NCBI RefSeq assembly: GCF_900099765.1
Contig: NZ_FNDX01000035.1
Coordinates: forward strand, 1-62,332
Direction: 5' to 3'
Length of the DNA: 62,332 nucleotides
Source: Paenibacillus typhae
GTDB lineage: Bacteria; Bacillota; Bacilli; Paenibacillales; Paenibacillaceae
The notes below the pieces were generated by a model. That model was not told the DNA's origin, ran no database searches, and worked only from the letters and a program-made list of their open reading frames with translations. A program made the translations under genes and the position numbers. Below are positions 40,148-50,037 of the stretch, piece after piece. The first letter of the stretch is position 1; each line of letters starts with the position of its first letter.

Positions 40148-40840
40148 ATGAGCATGCAAAAACTGCCGGAAGACTACGAGGCCGTCCTGCCGAAACTTTA
40201 CATGCTGCATGCCAAAGAAGGAAGCAAAGGGATGGATTCCTATCTGGTAATGAAGCGGATCATTGATATTCTTTTCTCCGCGCTTGGTCTTCTCGTACTG
40301 CTGCCGCTCTTTGCACTTGTGGCTATCCTGATCAAGCTGGAGGATCCCAAAGGCAAGGTGTTCTTCCGGCAGACCAGAGTGGGCAAGGACGAAGTGCTGT
40401 TTCCAATGTATAAATTCAGATCCATGGTTTCCAATGCCGAGGAGCTGAAGGAAAGTCTTAAGGCTTACAACGAAGTGAGCGGGGCAATGTTCAAAATCAA
40501 AAATGACCCCCGCATCACCCGGATCGGAAAATTTCTGCGCAAGACGAGCATTGATGAACTGCCTCAGCTCTGGAACGTGCTGATGGGCCACATGAGTCTG
40601 GTCGGCCCCCGTCCTCCGCTCGTTGAAGAGGTGGCGCAGTATACGGATTACGACAAGCAGCGGCTGCTGGTTACGCCGGGCTGTACCGGATACTGGCAGG
40701 TTAACGCCAGAAACAGCGTCGGCTTTGACGAAATGGTGCAGCTGGATCTGACTTATATCCATATCCGGAGCACGATGCTGGATCTGAAGATCATTTTCAA
40801 AACCGGACTGATGCTGCTAGGTTCCAAGGACGCTTATTAA
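40148..40840 (+). CDS. Priming undecaprenyl-phosphate sugar phosphotransferase
   Basis: The 230-residue protein is the short, monotopic form of the bacterial sugar transferase family: one N-terminal membrane helix (about 35-60), KVFFRQTRVGKDEVLFPMYK, FRSM, SIDELPQLWNVLMGHMSLVG, PRPP and GCTGYWQVN. It transfers a sugar-1-phosphate to undecaprenyl phosphate, the first step of EPS repeat-unit assembly. The sugar (Gal or Glc) cannot be told. AGGAGG lies before ATG 40148. Confidence 0.93.
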   Translation: MSMQKLPEDYEAVLPKLYMLHAKEGSKGMDSYLVMKRIIDILFSALGLLVLLPLFALVAILIKLEDPKGKVFFRQTRVGKDEVLFPMYKFRSMVSNAEELKESLKAYNEVSGAMFKIKNDPRITRIGKFLRKTSIDELPQLWNVLMGHMSLVGPRPPLVEEVAQYTDYDKQRLLVTPGCTGYWQVNARNSVGFDEMVQLDLTYIHIRSTMLDLKIIFKTGLMLLGSKDAY

Positions 40841-40865
40841 AAATATGGGAATTGGGTGATTGCCG

Positions 40866-41801
40866 ATGACTGAGTACGGAGACATCCCAAAGGTTTCCAT
40901 TATCATCTGCACCTATAACAGGTCGGCCCTGCTGGTTAAAACCCTTCAGTCGCTGATCGGACTTGAGAATCTGCATCAGGCTGAAATCATTGTGGTGGAT
41001 AACAATTCACCGGATGGTACGGCAGCAGCGATCAAGGGCTTCATCGGAAGCCATGGTACAGAAATGGATATCCGTTATCTTCTGGAGCCGGTACAGGGAT
41101 TGTCGGCGGCCCGGAATACAGGAATTCTGGCTTCCAAATCGCAGATCATCGCCTTTCTCGATGACGATGCGATACCTTGCCGGAATTGGATTACAACCAT
41201 AATCAGCACCTTTGAAGAAAGGCCGGAAGTCATGGCCATGGGCGGAAAGGTGGCCCCGATCTTCGAAAGCAAGCGCCCGGAATGGCTGATCAAGCCGTTT
41301 GAGCTCCCTTACACTATCGTGGATCTCGGAGGCAAGGTCAGAGAATATCCGAAGCGGCTGCATCCGTGCGGAGCCAATATGGCGATGCGCAAGCCGGCCT
41401 TCGATATCAGCCTGTTCCCGCTGGATCTCGGAAGGAAGGGTGATTCCCTCATCTCCGGTGAGGAAACCTGGCTCTTCGGGCAGCTGCAGAAGCAGGGACA
41501 CACCATCCTGTATCATCCGCAGATGGCCGTAGACCATTTCGTGGCAGCAGGGCGTCTGACCGAAGACTGGATTATGAAAAGGTATTACAGCCAGGGCATC
41601 TCCAACGCCATGAAAAGCGAAGGGTTGAAGGGCAATCTGCTGCTGCTGGGTACAACGGCCGCCAAAATCGTGTACGTCATGGCCGATTCGGTCTTTTCCA
41701 GAAGCCAGGGCAGAAAGCTCCTGAACAGATGCCGCCTGGAGAGCATTCGCGGAACGCTACACATGTTTTGGAACCGGAAGAGGGAATCTGCAGCGGGGTG
41801 A
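40866..41801 (+). CDS. Family 2 glycosyltransferase
   Basis: The protein of about 311 residues has a GT-A fold start VSIIICTYNRSALLVKTLQS, the nucleotide and metal motif AFLDDDA, and GEETWLFGQL. A C-terminal hydrophobic stretch may help membrane attachment. ATG 40866 has GGGTGA 6 nt upstream; the upstream TTG is in frame but less likely. It would add one sugar to the lipid-linked repeat unit. Donor and acceptor are unknown. Confidence 0.88.
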   Translation: MTEYGDIPKVSIIICTYNRSALLVKTLQSLIGLENLHQAEIIVVDNNSPDGTAAAIKGFIGSHGTEMDIRYLLEPVQGLSAARNTGILASKSQIIAFLDDDAIPCRNWITTIISTFEERPEVMAMGGKVAPIFESKRPEWLIKPFELPYTIVDLGGKVREYPKRLHPCGANMAMRKPAFDISLFPLDLGRKGDSLISGEETWLFGQLQKQGHTILYHPQMAVDHFVAAGRLTEDWIMKRYYSQGISNAMKSEGLKGNLLLLGTTAAKIVYVMADSVFSRSQGRKLLNRCRLESIRGTLHMFWNRKRESAAG

Positions 41802-41810
41802 GGGAAGACA

Positions 41811-43157
41811 ATGACTAATTTTGAGTGGGGCACCAAACTAAACGCTTTACCATACGGAATGCTCTACCTCGTGTCCGCATTGTTTCTGGGGACCGCGGTC
41901 ATTTACCAGCCGGTATTTGCGGTAGCGGCCGTACTCTTGATTATTTTACTGACTGTCTCCATCTCACGCCCTGATGTTATCAGTTATTTCGTACTGCTGA
42001 CCACAGCGGTCTCGATCAACTTTTTGTTCAGCGGCAGCATGTTCGGCTTCGAAATCCTCTCGCTTTACAAGCTGGTTATCCTGATGCTGCTGGTACCCTG
42101 CATTCTGGTGAACGGACTGAGATTCAAGCTGAGTCCCCCCTTGTGGGCGATGTTCATTCTGGTGATTATCACCTTCGGCTTCTCCATCTGGCTGCCGGAG
42201 ATGAGCTCATCCATTGCTGTAAAAGCTTTTATCGGACTGTCGCTCCCCTTCGTGTTTCTCCTGATCAACTGGAAGAAGGAGGTCGCTGACAAGCAGATCC
42301 GCATTCTGGCGAGTCTGCCCGTAATCAGTGTAGGGATAGGAATACTGCTGCAGATAGCAGGCATGCATTCCCTTCTGTCCATTGAATTTACAGGTGCTGT
42401 ACGGCTGCAGGGAGCGAATATTGCACCGCATCTGGCGATGCTCGCGTTCATGGGCGTGGCGATCTGCTTCATAGAGATCAAGCGCAGCCCGCAGCATATC
42501 CGGCTTTTTTACACCCTGCTGGGTCTGAACTTTCTGATTCTTGTCGGAACAGGAACGAGAGGGCCGATGCTGGCACTCGTACCTATGGTTCTCTATTATT
42601 TCTACGACATCTCGCGCCAGTACCTAAAAGGCAAGTCACAGTACCTGTTCCTGCTTCTGGGCGGGGGGATCGTACTCTCCGGAGCTGTCTATCTGCAGCT
42701 GGATAACCTCAGAAAACGCTCCTTTGAGCGGACTACCGAGACGGGGATTGACCTGTCGGGCCGGACGGAAGCCTGGGAGTTTTTCCTGAACAAGGCAGCC
42801 GGGTCGCCCTGGGCGGGCCGGGGACTTGGATCAGCCACCGTAGCCAATGACGGTACACTCTATTACGGGTTTGTTGTTCCGCATAACGAGTACATCCGGT
42901 TTTACTACGATGGAGGGTACATCGGTGCCATCCTGCTAATGCTTTCTTTACTGGCTGTGTTTCTTGTGGTTTACAGAGCTTTGGCGCCGCGGGTCAGACC
43001 TTATTACGCACTCCTGATTGCAGCGTTTCTAGTATATTCCTTTTCAGATAACACGCTGTCGACGGTCCAATTCATTATTCCGTTCTGTTGGTACCTGAAC
43101 TGCCTGTATCGATCTTCACAGCCAACCGATTCCCCACAAAAAGAAGTGATACGATGA
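41811..43157 (+). CDS. Wzy/O-antigen ligase-like polymerase 1
   Basis: The 448-residue protein has about 11-12 membrane helices and the periplasmic-type loop of the O-ligase family: GTGTRGPMLALVPM, DLSGRTEAWEFF, and PWAGRGLGSATVAND with HNEYIRFYYDGG. In a Wzx/Wzy pathway it would polymerise EPS repeat units on the outer face of the membrane. It overlaps the next gene by 4 bp. A second polymerase-like protein is encoded 0.8 kb further on. Confidence 0.87.
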   Translation: MTNFEWGTKLNALPYGMLYLVSALFLGTAVIYQPVFAVAAVLLIILLTVSISRPDVISYFVLLTTAVSINFLFSGSMFGFEILSLYKLVILMLLVPCILVNGLRFKLSPPLWAMFILVIITFGFSIWLPEMSSSIAVKAFIGLSLPFVFLLINWKKEVADKQIRILASLPVISVGIGILLQIAGMHSLLSIEFTGAVRLQGANIAPHLAMLAFMGVAICFIEIKRSPQHIRLFYTLLGLNFLILVGTGTRGPMLALVPMVLYYFYDISRQYLKGKSQYLFLLLGGGIVLSGAVYLQLDNLRKRSFERTTETGIDLSGRTEAWEFFLNKAAGSPWAGRGLGSATVANDGTLYYGFVVPHNEYIRFYYDGGYIGAILLMLSLLAVFLVVYRALAPRVRPYYALLIAAFLVYSFSDNTLSTVQFIIPFCWYLNCLYRSSQPTDSPQKEVIR

Positions 43158-43927
43158 ATCAAGTGAATATGTTCGATGTTAACTTTAATAACTATGACTT
43201 CATGGACCTGCTTGATTACATCGACAAAACGATTCAGGAAAGGAACCAGTCCTACATCCTGACCTGCAATGTCGATCATGTAATCAAGCTGCGCAAGGAC
43301 AAAGAGTTCCAGGCCGTTTATTCAGAGGCGGGCGCAGTCGTCGCAGACGGGATGCCGCTGATCTGGGCTTCAAAGATGCTTGGCAAGCCGCTCAAGCAGA
43401 AGGTATCCGGTTCGGATCTCTTCAGCCGTCTGGGCAACGCCTTCGAGCAAAGGAAGTACCGGCTGTTCTTCCTCGGCTCGGCGGAAGGTGTACCGGAAAA
43501 AGCGACAATGAATTTAAAAGCGGCTTATCCCGGCATCAATGTTGTCGGCTGCTATTCTCCCTCCTACGGCTTTGAGCATAACGAGGAGGAAAACCGGCAC
43601 ATCATCAAGATGCTGACGGACAGCCAGCCGGACATTGTATTCGTCGGAGTGGGCGCGCCGAAGCAGGAGAAATGGATTTACCGCCATTACACCTCTTACC
43701 AGGCTCCGATTTCGATCGGCGTCGGCGCAACCTTCGATTTCCTCTCCGGTTCCGTGAAGCGGGCGCCGGACTTTATGCAGAAGACAGGGCTTGAATGGTT
43801 CTGGCGGCTAAGCCAGGAGCCGGGAAGGCTCTGGAAGAGATATCTTGTAGACGATGCCCAATTCCTGGTTCTGCTGCTCAAGGAGCTGCGCAAGAAAGAC
43901 CGGGTAAAGGGCAGAAGCCTTGAATAA
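43154..43927 (+). CDS. WecG/TagA/CpsF-family glycosyltransferase
   Basis: The start ATG 43154 overlaps the previous stop (ATGA). The 257-residue protein has the GT26 pattern: YILTCNVDHVIKL, VVADGMPLIWASKMLGKPL, VSGSDLF, FFLGSAEGV, PDIVFVGVGAPKQEKWIYRH and GVGATFDFLSGSVKRAP. Family members transfer ManNAc or ManNAcA to undecaprenyl-linked GlcNAc; others act in EPS assembly. The longer frame from 43088 is shadowed by the upstream gene. Confidence 0.93.
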   Translation: MNQVNMFDVNFNNYDFMDLLDYIDKTIQERNQSYILTCNVDHVIKLRKDKEFQAVYSEAGAVVADGMPLIWASKMLGKPLKQKVSGSDLFSRLGNAFEQRKYRLFFLGSAEGVPEKATMNLKAAYPGINVVGCYSPSYGFEHNEEENRHIIKMLTDSQPDIVFVGVGAPKQEKWIYRHYTSYQAPISIGVGATFDFLSGSVKRAPDFMQKTGLEWFWRLSQEPGRLWKRYLVDDAQFLVLLLKELRKKDRVKGRSLE

Positions 43928-43959
43928 TTACAGTTGCCGGCAGGAGGTGGGGAACGAAG

Positions 43960-45453
43960 ATGACGGAGCAGAATGAGAGCAGTATATCGCTGCCATCCCT
44001 GAACATGATGAAATCCGGCGCGGTGACAGCGCTGATCTGCGCTATATGTCTTGGCCTTCCGCTGATCATCGGGTTCGCCAGCGCACAGCTCAGTGCCTCC
44101 GACAGTATGCAGGGAGCCATTCTGGCAGGGCTGCTCTTTCCGGCCTTCCTGCTGGCACTGCTGAAGCCCAAGCTGCTGATTGCCTACACGCTGCTCATCT
44201 GGGCAGTGGCCCCGGAGCTGCGGCGGATCGCCGACTGGTCGGAAGGGGTGTACCATTCCGTATCCCTGCTCAGCCTGGCACCGCTGCTGACGGGTGCAAC
44301 CCTTGCCATCCCGGTGCTGCGGGAGATTCACCGGATCCGCAAGTCGTCATCCCGGATCATTCTGTTGTTCTCGGTGGCGCTGGCTTACGGCGCAATGATC
44401 GGGCTGGCCAAGAACGGCGTGGGCTCGGTGTACGATCTGGCGAACTACATCGTACCGCTGCTGCTGATTCCGTTCTTTGCGGTTACCCGGTTCACGCCGA
44501 AGGATATTGACCGGCTGCTGTACGCTTTTGCCAACATTGCAGTGCTGGTAGCCATCTACGGCATCATCCAGTATCTGACTGTTCCGCCGTGGGATGCCTT
44601 CTGGATGCGCAATGCCGATATGATCTCCATCGGAACGCCGTATCCGCTGGAAGTCCGGGTGTTCTCCACGCTGAATTCACCCGGGCCGGCCGCTACCTTC
44701 CTGGTATTCGCCCTGGTGCCGATGATTCTGGAGCGGAGATGGCAGGGCACGCTGCGCTGGCTCGGCGTCCTGCTCGTCGTAATTTGCCTGCTGACCACGC
44801 TGGTCCGCTCGGCCTGGCTGGTGCTGCTGGTCATGCTGCTGGTCTACATCGCTTCCTCCCCTTCCAAAGGCAAGTGGAAGACGCTGCTCCAGCTCGGCTT
44901 TGTCGCCGCAGCACTGTTCTGGATCGTTCCCAAGCTTCCGGGTGCAGAAGGGCTGGTCGCACGGATGGAGACATTAACCTCGGTACAGGAGGATCACTCC
45001 TACAATGAGCGGCTCGCCCTCTGGCAGAACATGGTGCCGCTGGTAGCCTCGAACCCCGTCGGCCAGGGGATCGGCAGTGTAGGACAGAGTACCAAGCTGG
45101 GTAACGGAGGCGAACTTGGCGAGTACGGCAATATGGATAACGGGTTTATCGCATTGCTGCTCACCTTCGGAGTACTGGGGGCCTTGTTCTTCTTCGGCGC
45201 ACTGGGCGTCGTCATCAAACAGATTGCCCAAAGGGTCACGAGCAGGGACAGTCTTCAGCCGTACGCCAGACTTTCACTGGCAGCCTGGACAGGAGCGGTA
45301 GTCAGCCTGCTGTCCGATAACGGCTTCCCGGGACTGAAGGGGTACCTGATCTGGATGCTGATTGGCCTTGGCCTCGGCGCCAAAGAGATTATTGAGAGTA
45401 GAAAGAAGGGAACACCGCATGCAGCAGTCGAACGCCAAATCACTTCCCACTAG
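43960..45453 (+). CDS. O-antigen ligase family membrane protein 2
   Basis: The 497-residue protein has about 12 helices and the O-ligase domain motifs LTTLVRSAWLVLLVMLLVY, SYNERLALWQNMVPLVASNP, VGQGIG and MDNGFIALLLTFG. It is a second Wzy/ligase-type protein in this operon. Two such genes could mean polymerase plus ligase, or two repeat-unit polymers. AGGAGG precedes ATG 43960. The 3' end overlaps the flippase gene by 35 bp. Confidence 0.87.
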   Translation: MTEQNESSISLPSLNMMKSGAVTALICAICLGLPLIIGFASAQLSASDSMQGAILAGLLFPAFLLALLKPKLLIAYTLLIWAVAPELRRIADWSEGVYHSVSLLSLAPLLTGATLAIPVLREIHRIRKSSSRIILLFSVALAYGAMIGLAKNGVGSVYDLANYIVPLLLIPFFAVTRFTPKDIDRLLYAFANIAVLVAIYGIIQYLTVPPWDAFWMRNADMISIGTPYPLEVRVFSTLNSPGPAATFLVFALVPMILERRWQGTLRWLGVLLVVICLLTTLVRSAWLVLLVMLLVYIASSPSKGKWKTLLQLGFVAAALFWIVPKLPGAEGLVARMETLTSVQEDHSYNERLALWQNMVPLVASNPVGQGIGSVGQSTKLGNGGELGEYGNMDNGFIALLLTFGVLGALFFFGALGVVIKQIAQRVTSRDSLQPYARLSLAAWTGAVVSLLSDNGFPGLKGYLIWMLIGLGLGAKEIIESRKKGTPHAAVERQITSH

Positions 45454-46807
45454 CACGGTCTGGTCCTCGCTCAAACGGTTTACCAAGAGCAAGAACAACA
45501 GCTCGGCGGCAGTCAAAACCATGATGGTCAGCGTGCTGATCCTGCTGGTCAATATGCTGACCGGCGTGCTGACCGCCCGCTACCTCGGACCATCCGGCCG
45601 CGGGGAACAGACGGCGATGGTGAGCTGGTCGCAGTTCCTGGCGTTCAGTATGAGCTTCGGGATTCCGTCGGCGCTGATCTACAACGCCAAGAAGAACCCC
45701 GATGAAGCCGGGGTGCTGTACCGGGTGGCGCTGCTGATCGGCCTGGGCTTCGGGATAATAGCGATGACAGTAGGGATTATCGTTCTGCCGTATTGGCTAG
45801 ATTCCTTCAGTTCAGAGGTTGTGCTGTTCGCGCAAGTGTCCATGATCCTCTGCCCGCTAATTGTGGTCTCACAGATCAACAATGCGGCCTTTCAGTTCAG
45901 GGGGGATTACAAGACCTTCAACTGGCAGAGGTATCTGGTGCCGCTCCTGACGCTGGCGGTCATCGGCATTCTGATCCTTACCGGCAGTATGAATCCATAT
46001 ACAACCGCACTGGCTTATCTGGGTCCTTCAGTGCCGCTGTTCATCTGGATGACACTGCTCCTGCTGCGTACCTACAAAGTAAAGATGAGAAACACTTACC
46101 GTAATTTCAAAAGACTGTTCACCTACGGGCTTGGCTCTTACGGTAATGACTTGCTCGGCCAGTTCTCTACATACATTGACCAGATCATTATCGCCGGCCT
46201 GCTGCGGCCGGCCGACCTGGGGCTGTATGCCGTGGCGGTAAGCCTGTCGCGGATGGTCAACTTTTTCTCGAATTCCATTACTGTGGTGCTGTTCCCGAAA
46301 GCCTCCGAGCTTTCGAAAGATGAAGCAATCTCGCTGACCTTCAAGGCTTTCCGGATCAGCACCACCTGCACCCTGCTCGGCGCACTGTTTCTGATGCTGG
46401 TAGCCCCTTTTGTTATCCCGCTGCTGTACGGCAAGGATTTCAATACCGCACTAACAGTATTCCGGCTGCTGCTGCTGGAGGTAACAATCAGCGGAGGCAC
46501 CCTGATTCTGGCTCAGACCTTTATGGCGCTCGGCAAACCGAAGTTTGTATCCATCCTGCAGGGGGTGGGGCTGCTGCTGGTAATCCCGCTGCTCTTCCTG
46601 CTGGTGCCAAAGTTCGGATTGTTCGGAGCGGGAGTGGCGATGCTGTCATCGGCAATCCTGCGCTTCCTGTTCATTATTCTTAATATCAGATACAACCTGA
46701 AAGTTAAGCTTCCCCGCCTGCTGATCAGCAGGGAGGACATCCAATGGATGAAGACAACGATGAATTCTTACATCCGCAAGAAACCCGCGGATCCAGCAGT
46801 TAAGTAA
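45419..46807 (+). CDS. Wzx-like polysaccharide flippase
   Basis: The 462-residue protein has about 12-14 membrane helices and the PST family pattern: NMLTGVLTARYLGPSGRGEQ, GIPSALIYNAKKN, YGLGSYGNDLLGQFSTYIDQ and the polar PKASELS. It flips lipid-linked EPS repeat units across the membrane. The start is ATG 45419 after AGAAGGGAA; the frame from 45362 only extends into the upstream gene. It is cotranscribed with its neighbours. Confidence 0.92.
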   Translation: MQQSNAKSLPTSTVWSSLKRFTKSKNNSSAAVKTMMVSVLILLVNMLTGVLTARYLGPSGRGEQTAMVSWSQFLAFSMSFGIPSALIYNAKKNPDEAGVLYRVALLIGLGFGIIAMTVGIIVLPYWLDSFSSEVVLFAQVSMILCPLIVVSQINNAAFQFRGDYKTFNWQRYLVPLLTLAVIGILILTGSMNPYTTALAYLGPSVPLFIWMTLLLLRTYKVKMRNTYRNFKRLFTYGLGSYGNDLLGQFSTYIDQIIIAGLLRPADLGLYAVAVSLSRMVNFFSNSITVVLFPKASELSKDEAISLTFKAFRISTTCTLLGALFLMLVAPFVIPLLYGKDFNTALTVFRLLLLEVTISGGTLILAQTFMALGKPKFVSILQGVGLLLVIPLLFLLVPKFGLFGAGVAMLSSAILRFLFIILNIRYNLKVKLPRLLISREDIQWMKTTMNSYIRKKPADPAVK

Positions 46808-46821
46808 AGGAGGAAACCTTC

Positions 46822-47679
46822 ATGGATTCAGTAACAAGCGTGCTTGGCAGCCCGGGCAGTTACCCGATTTCGGTTGTCATCATTGCTCAGGATGACGAAG
46901 TTCGCATATCCAAAGCAATTCAGTCCTGCCGGCCCTTCGCCGACGAGGTAGTCGTAATCGACGGAGGAAGCAAGGACGGGACGGTGCAGCTGGCTGAAAG
47001 CCTCGGCTGCCGGGTATACGTCAACCCGTGGCCCGGATATGCCAAACAAAGGGAATTCGGAGTGGAACGCGCCGTCCATGATTGGGTCTTCCTGATTGAT
47101 ACCGACGAAGTGGTCAGCGATGAGCTGGCACAGGATATTCTGCAGCGCAAGCCGGGGCTGACAGACCGGGGCGTAGCCTTCTCGCTTTACCGGATCGGTG
47201 ATTTCCTGGGCAAATGGCTGGACAAAGGGGAGTACCTGGTCCGCCTGTACAACCGCAAGGAGTACGGTATCCGTAATTCCCTGGTGCATGAGATGCCCGA
47301 GGTTGAGGAGGAACAGACGGTCCGGCTGAACGGGGTGCTTTGGCATCAGGGCTTCCGCAGCATCAACGACCATGTGGCCCGTTTCAATAAATACACCGAC
47401 CTTGAGGCACAGGCGGCATTCGAGAAAGGCAAGCCGTTCAAGCTGAGAAACCTGCTGCTGCGGCCGCCGGCACGCTTCCTGCAGAAATACTTCCTGCATG
47501 GCCTGTTCAAGAAAGGCATTTCCGGATTTGCGGTATCCGTATTCTGGGTGATGTATGAATTCATGGTCGGCTTCAAGCATTACGAATTAACCAGCTCCGG
47601 CAGACTGGCCCGGCATAACGCGCAGGGCCAGGCGGAGAAAGGGAAGAAGAAGGGGGAGAGAAGCTATGCCGTACAGTGA
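46822..47679 (+). CDS. Family 2 glycosyltransferase, WaaE/KdtX-like
   Basis: The 285-residue GT-A enzyme starts SYPISVVIIAQDDEVRISKA and has VVIDGGSKDGTVQLAESLGC, VNPWPGYAKQREFGVERA and FLIDTDEVVSDEL with the DxD. These match the short GT2 group of WaaE-like beta-1,4-glucosyltransferases. A C-terminal segment is basic and hydrophobic, for membrane contact. AAAGGAGG precedes ATG 46822, and the 3' end overlaps the next gene by 14 bp. Confidence 0.9.
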   Translation: MDSVTSVLGSPGSYPISVVIIAQDDEVRISKAIQSCRPFADEVVVIDGGSKDGTVQLAESLGCRVYVNPWPGYAKQREFGVERAVHDWVFLIDTDEVVSDELAQDILQRKPGLTDRGVAFSLYRIGDFLGKWLDKGEYLVRLYNRKEYGIRNSLVHEMPEVEEEQTVRLNGVLWHQGFRSINDHVARFNKYTDLEAQAAFEKGKPFKLRNLLLRPPARFLQKYFLHGLFKKGISGFAVSVFWVMYEFMVGFKHYELTSSGRLARHNAQGQAEKGKKKGERSYAVQ

Positions 47680-48859
47680 CGGACTGAACATTATGACGAC
47701 CGGCCTCAGCTGGCCGTCGCTGCAGCCCGGCGGGCTCAACACGTATTTCAAATCTGTCTGCGAGCAGCTCTCCACACGCAATCAGGTGCATGCGCTGATC
47801 TGCAGCCAGGAGACACCGCCGACTCCCAAGGATCTGATCATCCATAATGCGGGCGATCCCAAGGAGACGATCTGGAAGCGCAGAGATGCCTTCCAGCGCA
47901 AAGCGGCAGATCTGATGGGCAGCGGCAGCGGACGCATCGACATCTTGTACTCGCACTTTGCCCCTTATGGGGTAGGGCCGGCGATTGAGGCAAAGAAGCG
48001 GGGGATTCCGGTCATCATGACCTTCCACGGTCCATGGAATGAAGAGATGAAGATCGAGGGCCAGGGCATCAAGCACCGGGTCAAGACGACCATCGCCAAG
48101 TCCATCGAACGCAAAGCCTACAAGCTGGCAGATAAATTTATTGTCCTTAGCGAGTACTTCCGCGACATGCTGCATCAGCTGCACGGAGTGCCGCTGCACA
48201 AGATTGTCGTGATTCCGGGAGCGGCCAATATCGAACGCTTTGTTCCGGCGAACAACCGGCTGGCGGTACGGCGGACACTGAATCTGCCCGAAGGGGCAAC
48301 CACCGTGCTGACCGTGCGGCGGCTGATGAACCGCATGGGGCTGCTGCAGCTGCTGGATGCCTGGAAGCAGGTGTCGGAGCGCTTCCCGAACGCGATTCTG
48401 CTAATCGGCGGCAAAGGGCCGCTGCGCGGCGAGCTTGAAGAAAAAATCGCCGATTACGGCCTTGGGAACAAGGTCCGGCTGCTCGGATATATTCCCGACC
48501 ATGAGCTGGCCTCCTACTACCAGGCAGCCGACATGTTCGTGGTTCCCTCACAGGCGCTTGAGGGCTTCGGGCTGATTACCGTCGAGGCGTTGTCCTCCGG
48601 ACTTCCGGTTATGGCTACCCCGGTAGGCGGCAACAAGGAAATTCTCCAGGGCTTCCGGCCGGAGCTGCTGTTCAAGAGTGCAGCCAGCGACGATATGGCA
48701 GAGGGTATGATTCATATGCTCAGCAACCGCAAGCTCCTGCCGAGCCGTGAAGAATGCCGCGGCCATGTCCTTGAGAAGTACACCTGGCAGCATGTCGGGG
48801 ATCAGGTTGAATCGGTATTTCTGCAGACTTTGGGAAAGGGTGTGGCCGCAGGATGCTAA
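47666..48859 (+). CDS. Family 4 glycosyltransferase A
   Basis: The 397-residue GT-B enzyme has GGLNTYFKSVCEQLSTRNQV, IDILYSHFAPYGVGPAIEAK and, in the C-terminal domain, AADMFVVPSQALEGFGLITVEAL with the E-x7-E signature (EGFGLITVE). It retains the sugar configuration. GGGGGAGAG precedes ATG 47666. It is one of three consecutive GT4 genes; together with two GT2 and one GT26 they suggest a repeat unit of at least six sugars including the priming one. Confidence 0.92.
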   Translation: MPYSDGLNIMTTGLSWPSLQPGGLNTYFKSVCEQLSTRNQVHALICSQETPPTPKDLIIHNAGDPKETIWKRRDAFQRKAADLMGSGSGRIDILYSHFAPYGVGPAIEAKKRGIPVIMTFHGPWNEEMKIEGQGIKHRVKTTIAKSIERKAYKLADKFIVLSEYFRDMLHQLHGVPLHKIVVIPGAANIERFVPANNRLAVRRTLNLPEGATTVLTVRRLMNRMGLLQLLDAWKQVSERFPNAILLIGGKGPLRGELEEKIADYGLGNKVRLLGYIPDHELASYYQAADMFVVPSQALEGFGLITVEALSSGLPVMATPVGGNKEILQGFRPELLFKSAASDDMAEGMIHMLSNRKLLPSREECRGHVLEKYTWQHVGDQVESVFLQTLGKGVAAGC

Positions 48860-49992
48860 AAGTAGCCTATATTGATCACACCGCCAAGTGGAGCGGAGGA
48901 GAGGTTGCCTTATTCAATATCCTCACCAATATCGGAGAAAATGTGCAGCCGCTGGTCATTCTGGCCGAAGAAGGTGCTCTTGCTGAACGGCTGCGCGAAA
49001 AGGGCATTGATGTCCGCGTAATTCCGCTGGATGAGAGTATCCGCAGCCGCGGCCGCAACGCCGTCAATCTTGGTGCTCCGGCAGCAGCAATCAAGCTGCT
49101 GGCCTACGGCAGCAAGCTGGCTCCCCTGCTGAAGCAGGAGAAGGTGGACTGCGTGCATACCAATTCGCTGAAATCAGCGTTCTACGGTGCAGTCGCCGCC
49201 AAGAAAGCGGGCGTACCGCTGATCTGGCATATCCGGGATCATATCGGTGCCCCTTACTTAAAGCCGGTGGTCGCCAAGGCGATCCGCACGATGTCGCGCA
49301 TGCTGCCGAACGGGGTCATCGCCAATTCGCACTCTACACTGAGCGCTCTGGAGCTGCCGCAGACGAAAAAGACACTCGTTGTCTACTCCGCCTTCGCCAA
49401 GGCGATCAGTGAAGGGACCCGCAGACGGGACCAGAAGGACTTCAACGTGCTGCTGGTCGGACGGCTGGCACACTGGAAAGGCCAGCATGTCGTGCTGGAG
49501 GCAGCCAAGGCCTTCAAGCAGGACAGCAGAGTGAAATTCTGGCTGGCCGGCGATGCGCTGTTCGGAGAAGAGGAATACAAACAGGAATTGATCCGGACGA
49601 TTCAGCAGAATGATCTGACCAATGTCAGTCTGCTGGGCCATGTGGATGACATACAGGGATTAATGCAAAAAGCCGATCTGCTGATTCACACGTCGGTTAC
49701 ACCTGAGCCGTTCGGCCAGGTCATTGTTGAAGGCATGGCAGCCGGGCTGCCGGTCATCGCCTCAAATGAAGGCGGGCCTGTAGAGATCGTAGTACCGGGT
49801 GTAACCGGAATGCTGATCCAGCCTGGAGACGCAGGGATACTCGCAGAATCCATCACATGGATGCTGGAACATCCCGAGGAGCGCAGACGGATGGCCGAGA
49901 ATGGAACGAAACGGGTGAAAGAGCATTTTGTCATCGAGAATACCGTCAAGGACATTGTTGATTACTACAAAGGACTGCTGGCGGCAACCTGA
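48853..49992 (+). CDS. Family 4 glycosyltransferase B
   Basis: The 379-residue GT-B enzyme starts MLKVAYIDHTAKWSGGEVAL. Its C-terminal domain has VLLVGRLAHWKGQHVVLEAA and ADLLIHTSVTPEPFGQVIVEGM, the E-x7-E region. The start overlaps the previous gene by 7 bp. Donor specificity cannot be read from sequence. Confidence 0.92.
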   Translation: MLKVAYIDHTAKWSGGEVALFNILTNIGENVQPLVILAEEGALAERLREKGIDVRVIPLDESIRSRGRNAVNLGAPAAAIKLLAYGSKLAPLLKQEKVDCVHTNSLKSAFYGAVAAKKAGVPLIWHIRDHIGAPYLKPVVAKAIRTMSRMLPNGVIANSHSTLSALELPQTKKTLVVYSAFAKAISEGTRRRDQKDFNVLLVGRLAHWKGQHVVLEAAKAFKQDSRVKFWLAGDALFGEEEYKQELIRTIQQNDLTNVSLLGHVDDIQGLMQKADLLIHTSVTPEPFGQVIVEGMAAGLPVIASNEGGPVEIVVPGVTGMLIQPGDAGILAESITWMLEHPEERRRMAENGTKRVKEHFVIENTVKDIVDYYKGLLAAT

Positions 49993-50037
49993 TTGTGCTT
50001 GATGATGCGGCTCCATAAAACTTTGAGGATGATTCAC